Source of the DNA: Ophiosphaerella korrae
Lineage: Eukaryota > Ascomycota > Dothideomycetes > Pleosporales > Phaeosphaeriaceae
DNA length: 64,000 nt
Direction: 5' to 3'
Assembly (NCBI GenBank): GCA_028456385.1
Contig: JALNQF010000112.1
Location: 62,001-126,000, forward strand
Shown here in pieces: positions 10,611 to 23,057 of this stretch (its first letter is position 1; the number at the start of each line of letters is the position of its first letter). Made by a program: the position numbers and the translations under genes. A model generated the notes under the pieces. The model saw nothing but the letters and a program-made list of their open reading frames with translations. It had not been told where the DNA came from and searched no databases.

Positions 10611-13563
10611 ATGGCGCAGCTTGGGCGACGCAGGTTTCTGCTGGTGGCGGTGGTTTTTCATCTGGTGTACATTTACAGCATCTTTTCCATATATTTCGTG
10701 AGCCCCGTTGTGCATGGCATGCGCGAACACCGTGTGGAGGCACAAGAAGCGCCCGCGAAGCGATTGGTGCTATATGTCGGTATGTAGACGATGAGTGATA
10801 CACCGCGACTGCTTGTATACTGAATAGAATGCACAGGCGACGGTCTCCGCGCGGACAAGGCGTTCCAGTCCTTCCCAGACCCTGATCCCAATCCGCCGGC
10901 TGGAAACACAAGCACGCCTCGGCCCCTCGCGCCCTTTCTTCGCTCAAAAGTCCTTGAGAGCGGTACGTTTGGCGTGTCGCATACGCGTGTGCCCACCGAA
11001 TCTCGTCCCGGTCACGTTGCGCTCATCGCTGGCTTGTATGAGGATGTGTCGGCCGTCACAACAGGCTGGAAGCTGAACCCTGTTCACTTTGACAGTGTCT
11101 TCAACCGAAGCAAACACACGTGGAGCTGGGGCAGTCCTGATATCCTGCCCATGTTTGAGCAGGGTGCTGTCCCTGGACGAGTAGACGCATACTGTTACGA
11201 TGCGGAGTTGGAGGACTCGTCGAAAGATGCCTGGGTGCTGGATGAATGGGTGTTTGAGAGGGTGAAGAGGTTGTTTGCGGACGCGAAGACGAATGCGACT
11301 CTGGATACGCAATTAAGGCAGGAGAAAAATGTCTTTTTTCTTCATCTTTTGGGGCTTGATACAACTGGCCACGCTCATCGGCCATTCTCGTGGCGCTATC
11401 TGCATAACATTCAGATTGTGGATAGGGGTGTACAGGAGATTACCAAGCTGATTGAAGATTTCTACGACGATGGCAAAACGGCGTTTGTCTTCACTGCAGA
11501 TCATGGCATGAGTGACTGGGGCAGCCACGGAGACGGGCATCCAGATAATACGCGGACTCCCCTTGTGACATGGGGTGCAGGTATTGCAACGCCGAATAAG
11601 AGCACAGCTGGCGTGGCTCCAGGACATGAAGATAAATTCTCGGCGGACTGGAATCTAGACCCCATTGAGCGACATGATGTTGATCAGGCAGACGTTGCCG
11701 CTCTCATGGCCTATCTAGTTGGGCTGGACTTCCCCACCAACAATGTCGGAGTGCTGCCTCTTTCATACCTGGACGCTGACCCCAAGGTAAAAGCACAGGC
11801 CCTTCTCGTCAACGCCGAGGAGATTTTGGAAATGTATCATGTCAAAGAAGAGCTTAAAAAGTCCACTGAGCTGCGTTACAAGCCCTTCTCTGGACTGGGT
11901 GATGAGAAGCATTCAGTCAAGCACCGTGTTACCGAAATCCAGAAGGTGATTGATGCAGGAAACGCTGAGGATGCAATTCGACAGACATACGAACTCATCG
12001 ACCTTGGTCTAGAGGGTCTCAGGTACCTACAGACATACGATTGGCTGTTCTTGCGAACCTTGATTACAATTGGATATGTTGGCTGGATCGTCTTCGCCAT
12101 TACAACTGTTATCGATCTTCATGTTCTCACTGAAGAAGTGGAGGCGATGCGCACTACTCAAAGTATTGCTTGCTTTTCATCGGTATTGGTTGTGCTTTAT
12201 GCAATCTTGCTCAAACAGCAGTCTCCGTTTGTGTACTATGTCTATGCCTTCTTTCCCGTCATGTTTTGGGAGGAGATCTACGCGCGCAGGATGTCTTTGA
12301 TCAAGGGTGGCAGAAGTCTTTTCGGCCATATGTCATCCGGCGCTGATGTTGTAAAGCTCATATTGTCAGGGCTTGGCTTCTTTGGTCTCCTGGAGGCTCT
12401 GGTATGTGAATGGCCCAAAGTGCATTGCTTGTCAACTGACAAGTCTATAGGTCCAAAGCTACTTCCATCGGGAGATCTTCACGGTCTGCTATCTAGCTGC
12501 GATTGCGTGGCCAATGCTGTATGGGCAAGACTTTGTCAAGAAAAATCTTGGCACGGTCGCCACCTGGACATTGTCATGCTTGACCATGAGTACCTTCACT
12601 CTGCTGCCTGCGAACAAGGCCGAGAATACTTACCTTATTTTGCTTGGTGGCTGTCTCATGTTTGCTGTAGGTGCGCTGTTCCTTTTCTTCGAGAAGACCA
12701 TCCTTGCCGAATCTCCAGACGATAAAGTCGCTCAGCGCGATGTTGAAGACAGGTCTCGAATCATACTAGGCATCCAACTTGGTCTAGTCTTACTATCAAT
12801 GATTGTCACTAAGAGTAGCATTGGATACATCCAGGCGCGGCAAGGCCTACCTCTCGGCGTCCTCGTGGTAGGCTGGGCTACCCTCCTCGCCTCGCTCTCC
12901 GTCCCCCAACTCCACAGCATGTACCAAAACACCCACTACATCCACCGCCTCGTAGTTCTCTTCCTCCAATTCTCGCCGACCTTCATCATCCTCACAATCT
13001 CCTACGAAGGCCTCTTCTACTCGGCTTTTTTCATTTCCATCTTCGTCTGGCTGCGCCTCGAGCACAAAATCCACCTGCACGCCGCACAACCCCAACTAGC
13101 GACCCCGCGCCCCCTCGCCCTCGCCGACTCTCGCATCGCCCTGTTTTTCTTCTTCTTTATCCAATCCGCCTTCTTCTCCGCATCAAACATCGCATCTGTA
13201 TCCTCCTTCTCCCTCGACGCCGTCTACCGCCTCGTCCCTGTCTTTGATCCCTTCTCCCAAGCCGCGCTCCTCCTCCTCAAATTGCTCCTCCCCTTTGCCG
13301 CGCTCTCGGCCGTGTTTGCCCTGCTGCACAAGCGCCTGGGCGTTTCGCCGTCGGCCCTCTTCATGCTGGTTATGGCGCTCAGCGATGTGCTGACGCTAGC
13401 GTTCTTTTGGCAGGTCAGGGATGAGGGGAGCTGGTTGGATATTGGGACGAGTATCAGCCATTTTGTGATTGCGAGCCTGCTGGGGGTTTTTGTGGCGGGG
13501 TTGGAGGGCGTTGGGGGGTGGAGTGTTGCCGGAGTGGAGTTTGGGGATGGGAAGAAGGATTGA
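10611..13563 (+). CDS. MCD4: GPI ethanolamine phosphate transferase 1 (Mcd4/PIG-N)
   Basis: ER membrane enzyme that adds phosphoethanolamine to the first mannose of GPI anchor precursors. Model: 10611..10779, 10837..12401, 12451..13563, 948 residues, in line with the family. An N-terminal signal-anchor (FLLVAVVFHLVYIYSIF) is followed by the lumenal alkaline-phosphatase-type domain with YVGDGLRADKAF, ESRPGHVALIAG, LHLLGLDTTGHAHRP and the metal-binding FTADHGMSDWGSHGDG, then a C-terminal half with many membrane helices. Intron 1 splits the GDG metal site codon and intron 2 (12402-12450) restores EAL|VQSYFHREIFTVC. N-glycosylation sequons (NRS, NAT) occur in the lumenal part. There is no sign of damage, and nothing suggests alternative functions. 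Confidence 0.96.
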
Positions 13564-14424
13564 GTAATGTGGTATTGGGATGGGGCTTTTGGTGGCATAG
13601 ATGTGTTTCTTGGGGCATGAAATTTATTGTGTATGATTATGATGCCGTGAGTTCATGTTTTTGACGTTGGATTCTATTTCTGTTCTGACCTTTTCGAAAG
13701 CTCTTGTGTTTTTCCAGCCTCTATGTTTCTTACATTAGGGCATGGAAGTCTCCCAGACCCTGGTTCTGATGTTGTATCACGCGTCTTATGAGGAAGGAAG
13801 TCTTCCATTGTGTCTTTCCAGGTATCTATATGGGCTGTTAAACTCCTTTTGGCAGCAATGGTACCGCACCTTAGAAAATCAGTAGATATTTCCAAGAAAA
13901 TCAGCAATAGGTATTGATATTTTGGTGCTTTCATTCGCGTGCACATTGGCGAGACACGTGTGGCCTCCTTCTGGCTGTCACGCTAGCCGTCCCCCGGCGA
14001 ATGGAGGGGCTGGGCGGTCCGGCTCGGCAAACGCGGGCCAGAGGTGGACCATGCCTATCGCCCTTCTCGATGAGCTGTGCTGTGCATGCGTGCGACGACG
14101 AGATTGCTGTCCGTCACGTTATCTGGTCACTTCTCACTGCTCACACCCGGCCACCGTCGCACTATTCATTATCGCCATCATCCGAGCTCGGACAGCCGGT
14201 GCGACGCTGATTTTGCGTGGCTGGCAAAACATCTGCCAACGCGCCCCCAACCTCCTCAAAGCTCCCAAGTCAGCCACATCTTTTCTCGTCAAATAAACTT
14301 CAGGCCCTCACTCGCTTTCCCAACCTCCCACTCCTAAACCGGGCGCGTAATCTCGGTTGGCCAGCACCGCCGCCATATATTCCCATCTTCTGCTCCGCGC
14401 ACTCTACGCCTTTCTTTCTTCATA
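13564..14424. other. Intergenic region upstream of coiled-coil gene
   Basis: 860 bp without a supported gene. The distal part (about 14000-14420) is GC-rich and pyrimidine-rich, consistent with a promoter and 5' leader for the gene at 14425. I see no RNA gene. Confidence 0.45.
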
Positions 14425-15494
14425 ATGTTCTTCAAACGACGTTCGTCTCGCGCAAACAGCTACGTTGAGCACGACGCACCTCCCCGCTCACAATCCTTCG
14501 ACGACTACGCCGAGAAGCGTCCCGACTCCAGCCGTAAAGAGTCCCAGCAGCCTACATCGCCCACAGAAGACGAAGATATGTATCCGCGCCCACAGCAGCC
14601 CCAGGAGTCGGTGCTGCCCACTCGTGGCATCAGCAACGCCGGCCACAACTCGATGCCGCCGGCCATGAACCGCGCACCGACCATGGGCGCTGGGCAGCCT
14701 GAGCCAATGCCCGATCTACTTACCCAGGCCTTCAACCAGGCCATCCGTCCCTATACGGAGAAGATTGAGCACCTCGAGCAGCAGCTTGCTGACATGACGG
14801 CCTGGGTTGACCAGCTCGAGCAGCAGCGTGCCGAGGTGCATGGCTGGATCGATAAGCGCGGTCTGCGACCTGGCATGTTATCACCACGAGTATCTTAAAA
14901 GGCCAGCAGCTAACAATTCCAGATGTTCCTCCCTCTATTGCCAAAATTATGGACACCACGACCCCTGACGCCGCCGTCGCGCTCAACGCCCAGCTGGACC
15001 GCAAGATTACCATCGTCAATTTCGACCTGCACCGACTCCAAGATGATCTCAATGACTCCATCTCCTCATCACACTTCGCCTCAGCCATGCTCAAGTTCCT
15101 GCCCGACATCCAGCGACTTGCCCTGCTCCCTCAAGGTCCGCGTCATGCCTTCGACCTCGTCCTGAAGCTTGGCGGCAACCTCAACTCGCATGGTGGCATA
15201 GACAGTGCTGATGCCGGCGACATTGCAGCGCGCCGCGACTTTTACCAGCGGTTAGATGCTGCGATGGTCGAAGTTGTCACCCGCCGCTTTGGTGAAGGTG
15301 AGGAATGGAGTGTGCAGCGCGAGATCAAGCGCATCGAGAAGACGGCCAGCTATCTCAAGACATATGGTGTCGAGCCCTACTTTCCATCAACACTCGACAC
15401 GATGAAGCGCGAATTGGAGTTCCAGCCTCATGGCAACGGCGTGCCTGCCAACAACAACACGCAGGGAACAGGAACTCCTCCGCGGTACCATTAG
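14425..15494 (+). CDS. Conserved hypothetical coiled-coil protein (2 exons)
   Basis: I do not recognise a named domain. Model: 14425..14872, 14923..15494, 339 residues. The first 85 residues are polar and probably disordered (Ser/Pro/Gln/Glu rich). Then comes a strong coiled coil around EKIEHLEQQLADM and VDQLEQQRAEVHGW, and after the intron a helical domain (KITIVNFDLHRLQDDL, HAFDLVLKLGGNL, WSVQREIKRIEKTASYLK). The join RP|DVPPSIAK keeps frame only with the acceptor at 14922 and a donor at 14873, which is GC (GCATGT); a weak GT donor at 14862 is an alternative giving a protein three codons shorter. Strong third-position GC bias supports a real gene in the housekeeping block. It may be a cytoplasmic structural or adaptor protein, but that is a guess. 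Confidence 0.8.
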
Positions 15495-16815
15495 GTGTTT
15501 GAAAGTGCTTGAGTTGGCGAGGGGCTGACAGCTTGTGTTGTAGTTCGAGTCGAGTCAGCGGAGATCGGCCAAGTGTTTCAATCAATGTTGCGCGCCCAGA
15601 CAGTCCTGCACCCTTCCGCCGAAGTGCATCACTGAGGCGCAACGCTTGTTCTGTGGAGCACTCTTCGGCTCAATTGCCTGATTGTCAAGCGGATGGGCCT
15701 GCGATTACCGAAACTATACTGCCATCGCAGTCAGACGAGTTACCGCCGAATACCTCTACCGAAACCACACCGCTATGGGTTGAAGAACAGTAGGCCACCA
15801 CCGTCTCACGTTCCACCAGTCATGATCACGTTTCAGTTTCAGTTTCGCAGATTCTTTAGTCTCACCCACCCGACGGTACTCTTTCTGAAGCTGATCATGA
15901 GCACTGAAGTAGTAGGGATAACGACAACTGGGGCTTCATCGAGACAGGCACCCTACCGCCCAGCAACACATCTATTCAGCCAAACTCCCCCCTCAAGCCG
16001 GCAACACAGCACATTTAGCCATGTACCTCTTCACCTTCGTTATTTCGAAACATACGCTATCCCCATTCCAACATAAGCAATTCGGCCCCTTGTATTACGG
16101 CTCTCTTGTATTCGCTTTCTCCTTTGCTCACCAGTTCATAACTTCCTTGGTCTTTGGGTGGCCTAGGGGAGGTTATGGTTGTAACTTAATATCTCAGTTT
16201 CACGAATCTCCTTGGTTTGCATCGGTCATACCCAGCATCGGTACGGGGTGAGTGGCGTTATTGGTGCATGAAAACCCCACGAATGGGACTGCGGAGGGCA
16301 CGCACCGTGGGTGCAGGTATATCGTTGGGCTCGGAATAAATACACTGTTGAAAAATTACCCTGTGGTCTCTATGTGCAGTGAGGCCGTTGGTGCTTCAAG
16401 CCTGTTGTCGAAGTACTGCCGTAGGTATTTGCTTTCGTTCTGCCGCTGACGATTGCCTCATCACTTTCTCTTATATAACGTCACTGGCACCAGTGCTAGG
16501 GGAGCCGGAGTTAAAGAATTAAAATCTACATTTAAATTTCAACGATGTTGGATACATACCCGATTGGGCATTGCGGCGCGTTCTCGATTTCCCCGCGTCG
16601 AGGCACGTCGATCCATGTGTTGATGTCATTCCTAATGCGGTAATCCGAAGAAGCAACCACGATGGGATAAGAAATGGAGTAGGTCGGCTATATGTTTTGG
16701 GAATTCTGCTCTTTACTAAGTACCATTCTGGCTGCATGATTGCGTTATCTCGAGACTGCAAAGGGAGATACTCGTACCCGTACACAACCCAGATTCAAAC
16801 TTTTGAACCTTCACG
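15495..16815. other. 1.3 kb gap with no supported gene
   Basis: Short frames occur on both strands (for example 15509-15793 on +), but none has a recognisable domain or splice-supported extension. The region includes the 5' flank of the transketolase-like gene at 16816. Confidence 0.4.
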
Positions 16816-19024
16816 ATGCCAGACACGAATAGCTCCACGGCCTATGGCGAGGCTACCGTCAATAGCCTCTTGAAAAAAGAAAGAAAGCCGAGTGCCCCAT
16901 CCCAAACGAGCACAGAAGATATGGCACTTGTATTGCAAAGTTTCCGGCTGCTTATTGCGGACTTGTGTCAGCAGTTTGGCATAGGGCATCCTGGCTCAGC
17001 GATAGGAATGGCCGCCATTGGAGTTGCGTTGTGGAAGTATGCCATGCGCTATGCATCACACCAACCAGACTGGTTCAATAGAGATCGCTTCCTGCTTTCC
17101 AATGGTATGGATAAGTGTTGAAATAATCACGGTGCGGGGCTGATACCCCTCAGGTCATGCTTGTCTTTTCCAGTATACGAACTTGTATCTATCTGGGTAC
17201 AAGGCAATGACATGGGAGCAACTGTTGTCTTACCATTCGGAGCGGCCAGATAGTCTTTGCCCTGGCCATCCTGAGATTGAACATGAGGGCATTGAACTTA
17301 CGACCGGGCCGCTTGGCCAGGGAATTGCAAACGCTGTGGGTCTAGCAATGGCGACGAAGCACTTGGCGGCCACGTTCAACCGGCCTGGGTATGAGGTGGT
17401 GAATAACCAGACTTGGTGTATTGTTGGCGATGCGTGTTTGCAAGAAGGTGTTGGCTGTGAGGCGTTCAGTTATGCTGGTCATCTGAAGCTCAATAATCTG
17501 ACCGTGCTTTACGATAACAACCAGATCAGCTGCGATGGCTCTGTCGATTTAACCAACACTGAGGACGTGAATAAGAAGATGGAAGCATGTGGTTGGGAGG
17601 TTATTGACGTGGAAGACGGAGTGAACGACGTCGAAGCGATCGTTGCTGCTTTGGAAAAAGGCCGCCATCCAGATCGTGTCAAGCCGCTGTTCATCAATAT
17701 CCGTACTATCATTGGGGTTGGGAGCGCCGTTGCTGGTCAAGCAGTTGCCCATGGGGTTCCACTTGGTAAAGAGAACATTGCCGATATGAAGAAAGCATAT
17801 GGATGGGACACATCGGGGACATTCCACATCCCCGACAAGGTCAAACAATTTTATGCCGACATACCATCGCGCGGCGAGCAGCACGTACAGCGATGGAACG
17901 ACCTTCTCGCTGCGTATGGCAAAGCACATCCCGAACTTGCCGCAACATTTAAATCCCGTATGGCTGGCGAGCTGCCTGAAAACTGGGAATCCATGATACC
18001 CACCAGCTTCCTGTCAGACCCAACGCCGACTCGCAAGTCAAATAATCTTGCGATTTCTAAACTCCTCGCATCTTCTCCTACCTTCATGGTTGGTACCGCT
18101 GATTTGACGCCTTCTGTCAACCTGACTTGGCCCGATTACCAAATCTTCAACCCGCCCAACCTAACACCTACATCCGGTGCCAAAGGCTCCTACGAAGGCC
18201 GATACATCCACTACGGCGTCCGCGAGCACGTCATGGCAGCCATATCCAACGGCCTCGCCGCATACTCGCCCGGCACCATCATCCCCATCACTTCCTCCTT
18301 CTTCATGTTCTATCTCTACGCCGCGCCCGCCGTCCGCATGGGCGCCCTGCAAAACCTCAAAGTCATCCACGTCGCCACTCACGACAGCATCGGCGCCGGC
18401 GAAGACGGGCCCACCCACCAGCCCGTCGAACTCGCAGCGCTCTACCGCGCAATGCCAAACATGCACTACATACGCCCCGGCGACAGCGAAGAAGTCGCTG
18501 GAGCGTGGATCCACGCACTGAAGAACGATGGCCCCAGCATGATCAGCGTAAGTCGCCATGCCGTGCCGCAGCACACTGGCCTCACAGCGCGCACTGGCGT
18601 CTCATGCGGCGCATACGTCCTGCGCGAAGATCCCGCCGCAGACCTCACGCTCATCGGCGTCGGTGCCGAACTGCATTTCGCCCTGGAAATCGCAGCCCAA
18701 CTCGCGACGCACAACGTCAAGGCGCGCGTCGTCTCGTTCCCCTCGTTCGCGTTGTTTCGCCGGCAGAGCGTGGAGTACCGGCGTGCGGTGTTGAGGCGCG
18801 CTGAGCAGATTCCTGTTGTTGTTGTTGAGCCGTATGTTAGTTTGGGGTGGGAGCGGTATGCGGATGCGGGGGTGCATATGAAGGGGTTTGGGCATTCGTT
18901 GCCAGGGAAGTATATTTATGGGTATTTTGGGTTTGAGGTGGGTAATATGGCGGGGAGAATTGGGAGGTTTGTTGGGGAGTGGAAGGGCGGGGAGGTGGAG
19001 AGGGGGGAGTATGTGGAGTTGTGA
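16816..19024 (+). CDS. Transketolase-family enzyme (transketolase/dihydroxyacetone-synthase-like)
   Basis: Thiamine-diphosphate enzyme transferring two-carbon ketol units between sugar phosphates. Model: 16816..17104, 17154..19024, 719 residues. Visible motifs: GHPGSAIGMA (TPP pocket), HPEIEHEGIELTTGPLGQG, the GDACLQEGVGCEAFSYAG metal/TPP motif with NNQISCDG, the catalytic-Glu block GVREHVMAAISNG, HDSIGAGEDGPTHQP, and the C-terminal VVVVEPYVSLGWERYAD. All key residues are present. The intron (17105-17153) restores SNGHACLFQY. The protein is longer than canonical transketolase and ends YVEL, not a peroxisomal SKL-type signal, so a cytosolic paralogue is more likely than a peroxisomal dihydroxyacetone synthase. 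Base use shifts from C-rich codons before about 18.8 kb to very G-rich codons at the 3' end. Confidence 0.93.
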
Positions 19025-21890
19025 GGGGGGGATATTTGGTGGGGGTTGATTTCGTGGATGGTGAGGTTTGGGGGGGTTTGGATGGGAGTGATGGGTTGTA
19101 TGGTTTGAGATGTTTTGTGGACCTTGGGAGAGATGCGGCTACGGGTTGCCCGGGAAGAGTAAGTAGATAGAGTGTGCTCCCTGTCCTTTAGACAAAAGCT
19201 AGGCAGTACTCATAACTGCTGCTATAGCTAACGCCGCAGCTCCTCCTAAGAGAAGGAAGACTTGACGCTTAGGCAGTTGCTAGTTTACGTGGTAAGGCTG
19301 ACTCTTCAGCCTTGTACCTTACCTACTAACAGTTTACTGAACAAACCTAATTGTACAATGAACCCTGCATACAGCATCCCTGGGCTTTTTACCACGACTA
19401 GGCTCGCCTGACCTAGGACAGCGTATCTAAGATCGCCTCAAGAAGGCGCAGTGGCAGTTTTCAATCTCATGCCCTGATACGACCCATGACTTCCGCCAGT
19501 AGTAGACAGGCTTTCCGCTATCGCTGAGACTTCTTTCTAATGTCCTTTGGTAGGCATCTAGGAAAGCTAGACAGGAAAACAAAGACAGGGAAATCACGAA
19601 AGGACGAGTTTCACCTCGACAAGTCCAAGACTGAACTGGACTCTTCACCTAACAGGCAAGAAATCGCGGGAGCAGCGAGAGAAGGGGAAGAAGACCGGGT
19701 CAGCCTAGTAGTCTTCAATCTTCAGAAGCTGGGAAATACGTCTAAAGTTATTGTATTAGATGTACTTCGTTTCCTCGAGGCGAGCAACGAGCCTGATCTG
19801 ATCTCACCAGAGTACCACAAATGGGCGACAAATTGCGACGAGTATATTATCATGGGGCGAGACGTTAAGAGCTGCATTAGTAGCTTATCCCTTGATCGGA
19901 GCTCCAACTCACACCGATTAAACCCCCTTTTGGCAGCGCATACAGAAAGTACCGTGCGGGATTGTATTGTGGCAAACCGCGTCGACAATAGCCCATTTTT
20001 CTTTACAGACGGGTCGTTCTACTGTAGATAGGGGGTTTGCAGAGTCCGTGCCACAGCCCTCATCGCTGGCACGGGAACTCTACTTGTCTATGCTGCCATA
20101 GCATAGGAAAAGTCGTATTGTTCGAAGCGAGCTGAAAAACCGTTGCTTAAGCCCCCATAATTAATTTTGCGTGATAACGCCCAATTTCCACATGGATATT
20201 TCATCGGGCACCGGGTCAGAAGCCGATATGTCGTGCGCATGCGCAAACGCTAGCGACAAAAGTAAGCTCCACCAGTTGTTTTCAGATGTGAGGGAACAGA
20301 GAGCGTGAAACATTTCCACTTTCGACCCGCTCGGAAAACTTAACTTCCGCAGAAGACACCGTTCGACGTATTTGTCATAGCACAACTGTCTCACCGACCA
20401 AAGTATACCAGTTGAGCCAATAGGGTTAAGAGCCGGAAGCCTAGTGATACGGCATTCCGTGTTCAGCCACAACCTTCTTAGGAAAGTTCATTACGTGGCT
20501 GTGATCGACAGGCTATGTGAAAAGGGATAGGAATGCGGCTTGGTGCCAGAGGAGAACTGAACCTTGCTCTTTGAGGGCGACGTCTTCTGGTACACACGGT
20601 ACGTGTTTCTGGGCACTGCTATGATGCCACCACCGCCTGCTCACTCGCCCAAAAAAGTAACGATTAGAAGGGACTTTAGTCCTACGCTTTGTGATTTCCA
20701 AATACCTTACAATCCGATAATTATAGGTATGCGGGAATCTGTGCAGGCCAGGACAGAGCACCCTAGATGTTCGACGGAGAGAAATACCACTCTTCTGGTC
20801 TTGAAGCACAATACGCCTCATGAACACATTCCTAGCGCTGACTAGTGGATCTTTTGCAATTCTCTTTCCTATAATTTTAGTCTATCCGTGTAGGGGCGCT
20901 AGTAAATCCTTTATGGTATGGTGGTAAACAAGCAGGCTCTTTTCGTACTAATATGATTGGACCAAGAGACAAGGTATGAATGAGAACTGCGGAATCTTCC
21001 CACCGCAAGCCGCCCCGCACCGGCCCTACAGCCACCAAAAACTCTCCTCGTTATTCGAGATGTCGGTGTCGACATATGGGTGGGGCTGACGTTTGGACCC
21101 CCTTCGGAGCTTGAACGCTTGGACCCACCTCCACAGGTTAGCTTCATCCAATTCCTCGTACGTATTAGGGCGTAAGGCACACCATATTGCTTGTTAACTG
21201 GGGAGAGGACCTTCGCTTAGCTGCTCCAACGCCTCCAAATCCACCATCACATTGGCGAGTCCCTGCATATCATGTTGACTGGCTCATGTACGAAGGGATC
21301 AGCGCTCATTAGGCACTACATGATCGGAGCGTCAGAAAACTACAAGTAACAACTCGGGGAAACGGGGAAGTACACTTCCCGACCCTTTTATGGCCGCTTT
21401 TATGGCCGGATCGCCGAGGGACCCGCAAAAAATATGCCGAAATCCACTCACGTAGGCGATAAGAAGATGCGGGGTATGCAAAGACTCAGTAAGACTGACT
21501 TCGAGTCTGATTGGCAACCCTCGATCCTAGCTTTTCGGGTCAGGCCCCTATTGGCTAGTTCTCGATGGTAGCGAGAGTTCAAGATTGCTTTTGAGGCATC
21601 GAGGCTGGACCAAATGCAATGTAATCCACGTTCATACACATCTGCGACCAATGCAACCAGAGTTTACTCCTTTGACAATAGCGACGCTAATTGAAAGTCT
21701 AGACTTGCGCTGGCAACCCCCTCCTGGACGCCACCATACTGCCTTCTTTCTGAAATTCTGCGGCTCCTCAAACCTCTTATATAGAAATGACAATTCTAGG
21801 GCCAGATTTACTAAATTAAGTTGTTATACTCCCCAGCCCCAGGCAACGTAAGAAATAAACTTCATTTGAATTTTTAGCACATCTTGCAGC
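19025..21890. other. 2.9 kb gap at the core/accessory transition
   Basis: Coding density drops sharply after the transketolase-like stop. The longest frame, 19540-20031 (+, 163 codons, polar, no recognised domain), is the only candidate gene and I do not trust it. A perfect 12-bp direct repeat (CTTTTATGGCCG twice) lies at about 21384-21410. No RNA gene is seen. Confidence 0.45.
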
Positions 21891-23057
21891 ATGAGTGGGA
21901 ATTCGCCGCCCCCAGCGGATGGGAATATCGAAACCGCTACTCCAGGAGCTATAGCTATTTCGCTCCTCTTTGCACTGGCACTACTTCTCTACGGGATCCG
22001 CATGTACACTCGGGTTCGTCCCATTTTTCAGCTAAGTGCTGTTGATTACATCATCTCGGTAGCCTTTGTAAGGACTTGTTGCACATGTGTTGTAAGAAAT
22101 ATGCTAATATTCCCAACAGGTATGCGAATTAATCGCATTTATCAGTACCATAATTGCTATCTGCTATGGCTTCGGACGCTATACCTACTACATTTCAGAC
22201 GCCAATCAAACCAAGATCCTTAAATGCATTTATGTTGTCGCATTATTGGGCGGTTGGGCATGCCCCATCGCGAGAATATCAATCGGCGTCATGCTACTCC
22301 GCTTCCAATTATCCACCACACGGAAAGTGGTGCTCTGGGTTTTAATGTTCATCCAGGTCCTCTTCATCATCGGGTATGGCCTCGTTATGATCCTTCAGTG
22401 CCATCCAATCCGGACCTTCTGGGAATATGTGCCGGGCGGGGTCTGTTGGAGTAATGAACAATCACGGATTTTCGGCCGTACAAACACAGGTAAGTTTTCA
22501 GTTGAGATTCTAATAGTAGGTGCTAACTTAGATAAGCGATTGGTATATGCAGCGATCTTATCTTCGCTATCATGCCCATATTTTTTATCTGGACCATGAA
22601 CCGGCCCGTTATAGAGCGAGTACTAATGATCATTCTTATGGGCTTTGGTATAACAGCAGCTACTGCTGGAGCAATAAAGCTTTATTATATTGGAACGTGG
22701 AAGTTTGGAGAAGCGGGCCTCAATGAAACGGTAGCGATGTATATGTGGTTTAGGGTCGAAGAGATTTGCTTAATTGCTTCGGCTTGTGCACCGTTTCTCA
22801 AGCGACCTATCGAGCATATCATAAACGAAACCAACCTACCGCATTTTGGTTTCGTTACCATCAGCTTAAAATCGTTTCGCTCCGGTGGGCGGCGAAATAC
22901 AGCGATGAATGCCTCGGGCGGAGAGCCTCCTACTAAAGAGCATTCAACACAAAACTCTGGCCTGGATGCCTCTATGAATTCTGTGGTCAAAGATGAATGC
23001 GGTGGCAACGTGGTGGAAGTCGTGCGACCAAAGATGGACAATATGGAACGAGTTTGA
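21891..23057 (+). CDS. PTH11/rhodopsin-like fungal membrane protein, second copy (3 exons)
   Basis: Same broad family as the gene at 2609-3906, but divergent. Model: 21891..22067, 22120..22489, 22537..23057, 355 residues. Hydrophobic helices run through AISLLFALALLLYGIRM, the ELIAFISTIIAICYGFGR segment, ACPIARISIGVMLLRF and the LWVLMFIQVLFIIGYG segment; a polar tail of about 80 residues follows the last helix (CLIASACAPFLKRPIEHI). Intron 1 donor GTAAGG and acceptor ACAG join VAF|VCELIAF. Intron 2 donor GTAAGT, branch GCTAAC and acceptor ATAAG join NT|AIGICSDLIFAI. No stops or frameshifts occur once spliced, so this gene appears intact although it sits in the accessory half. Confidence 0.85.

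Noticed and set aside
19540..20031. 163-codon plus-strand frame
   Set aside because: No domain, no splice-supported extension and unremarkable codon use; kept only as a note in the gap entry.
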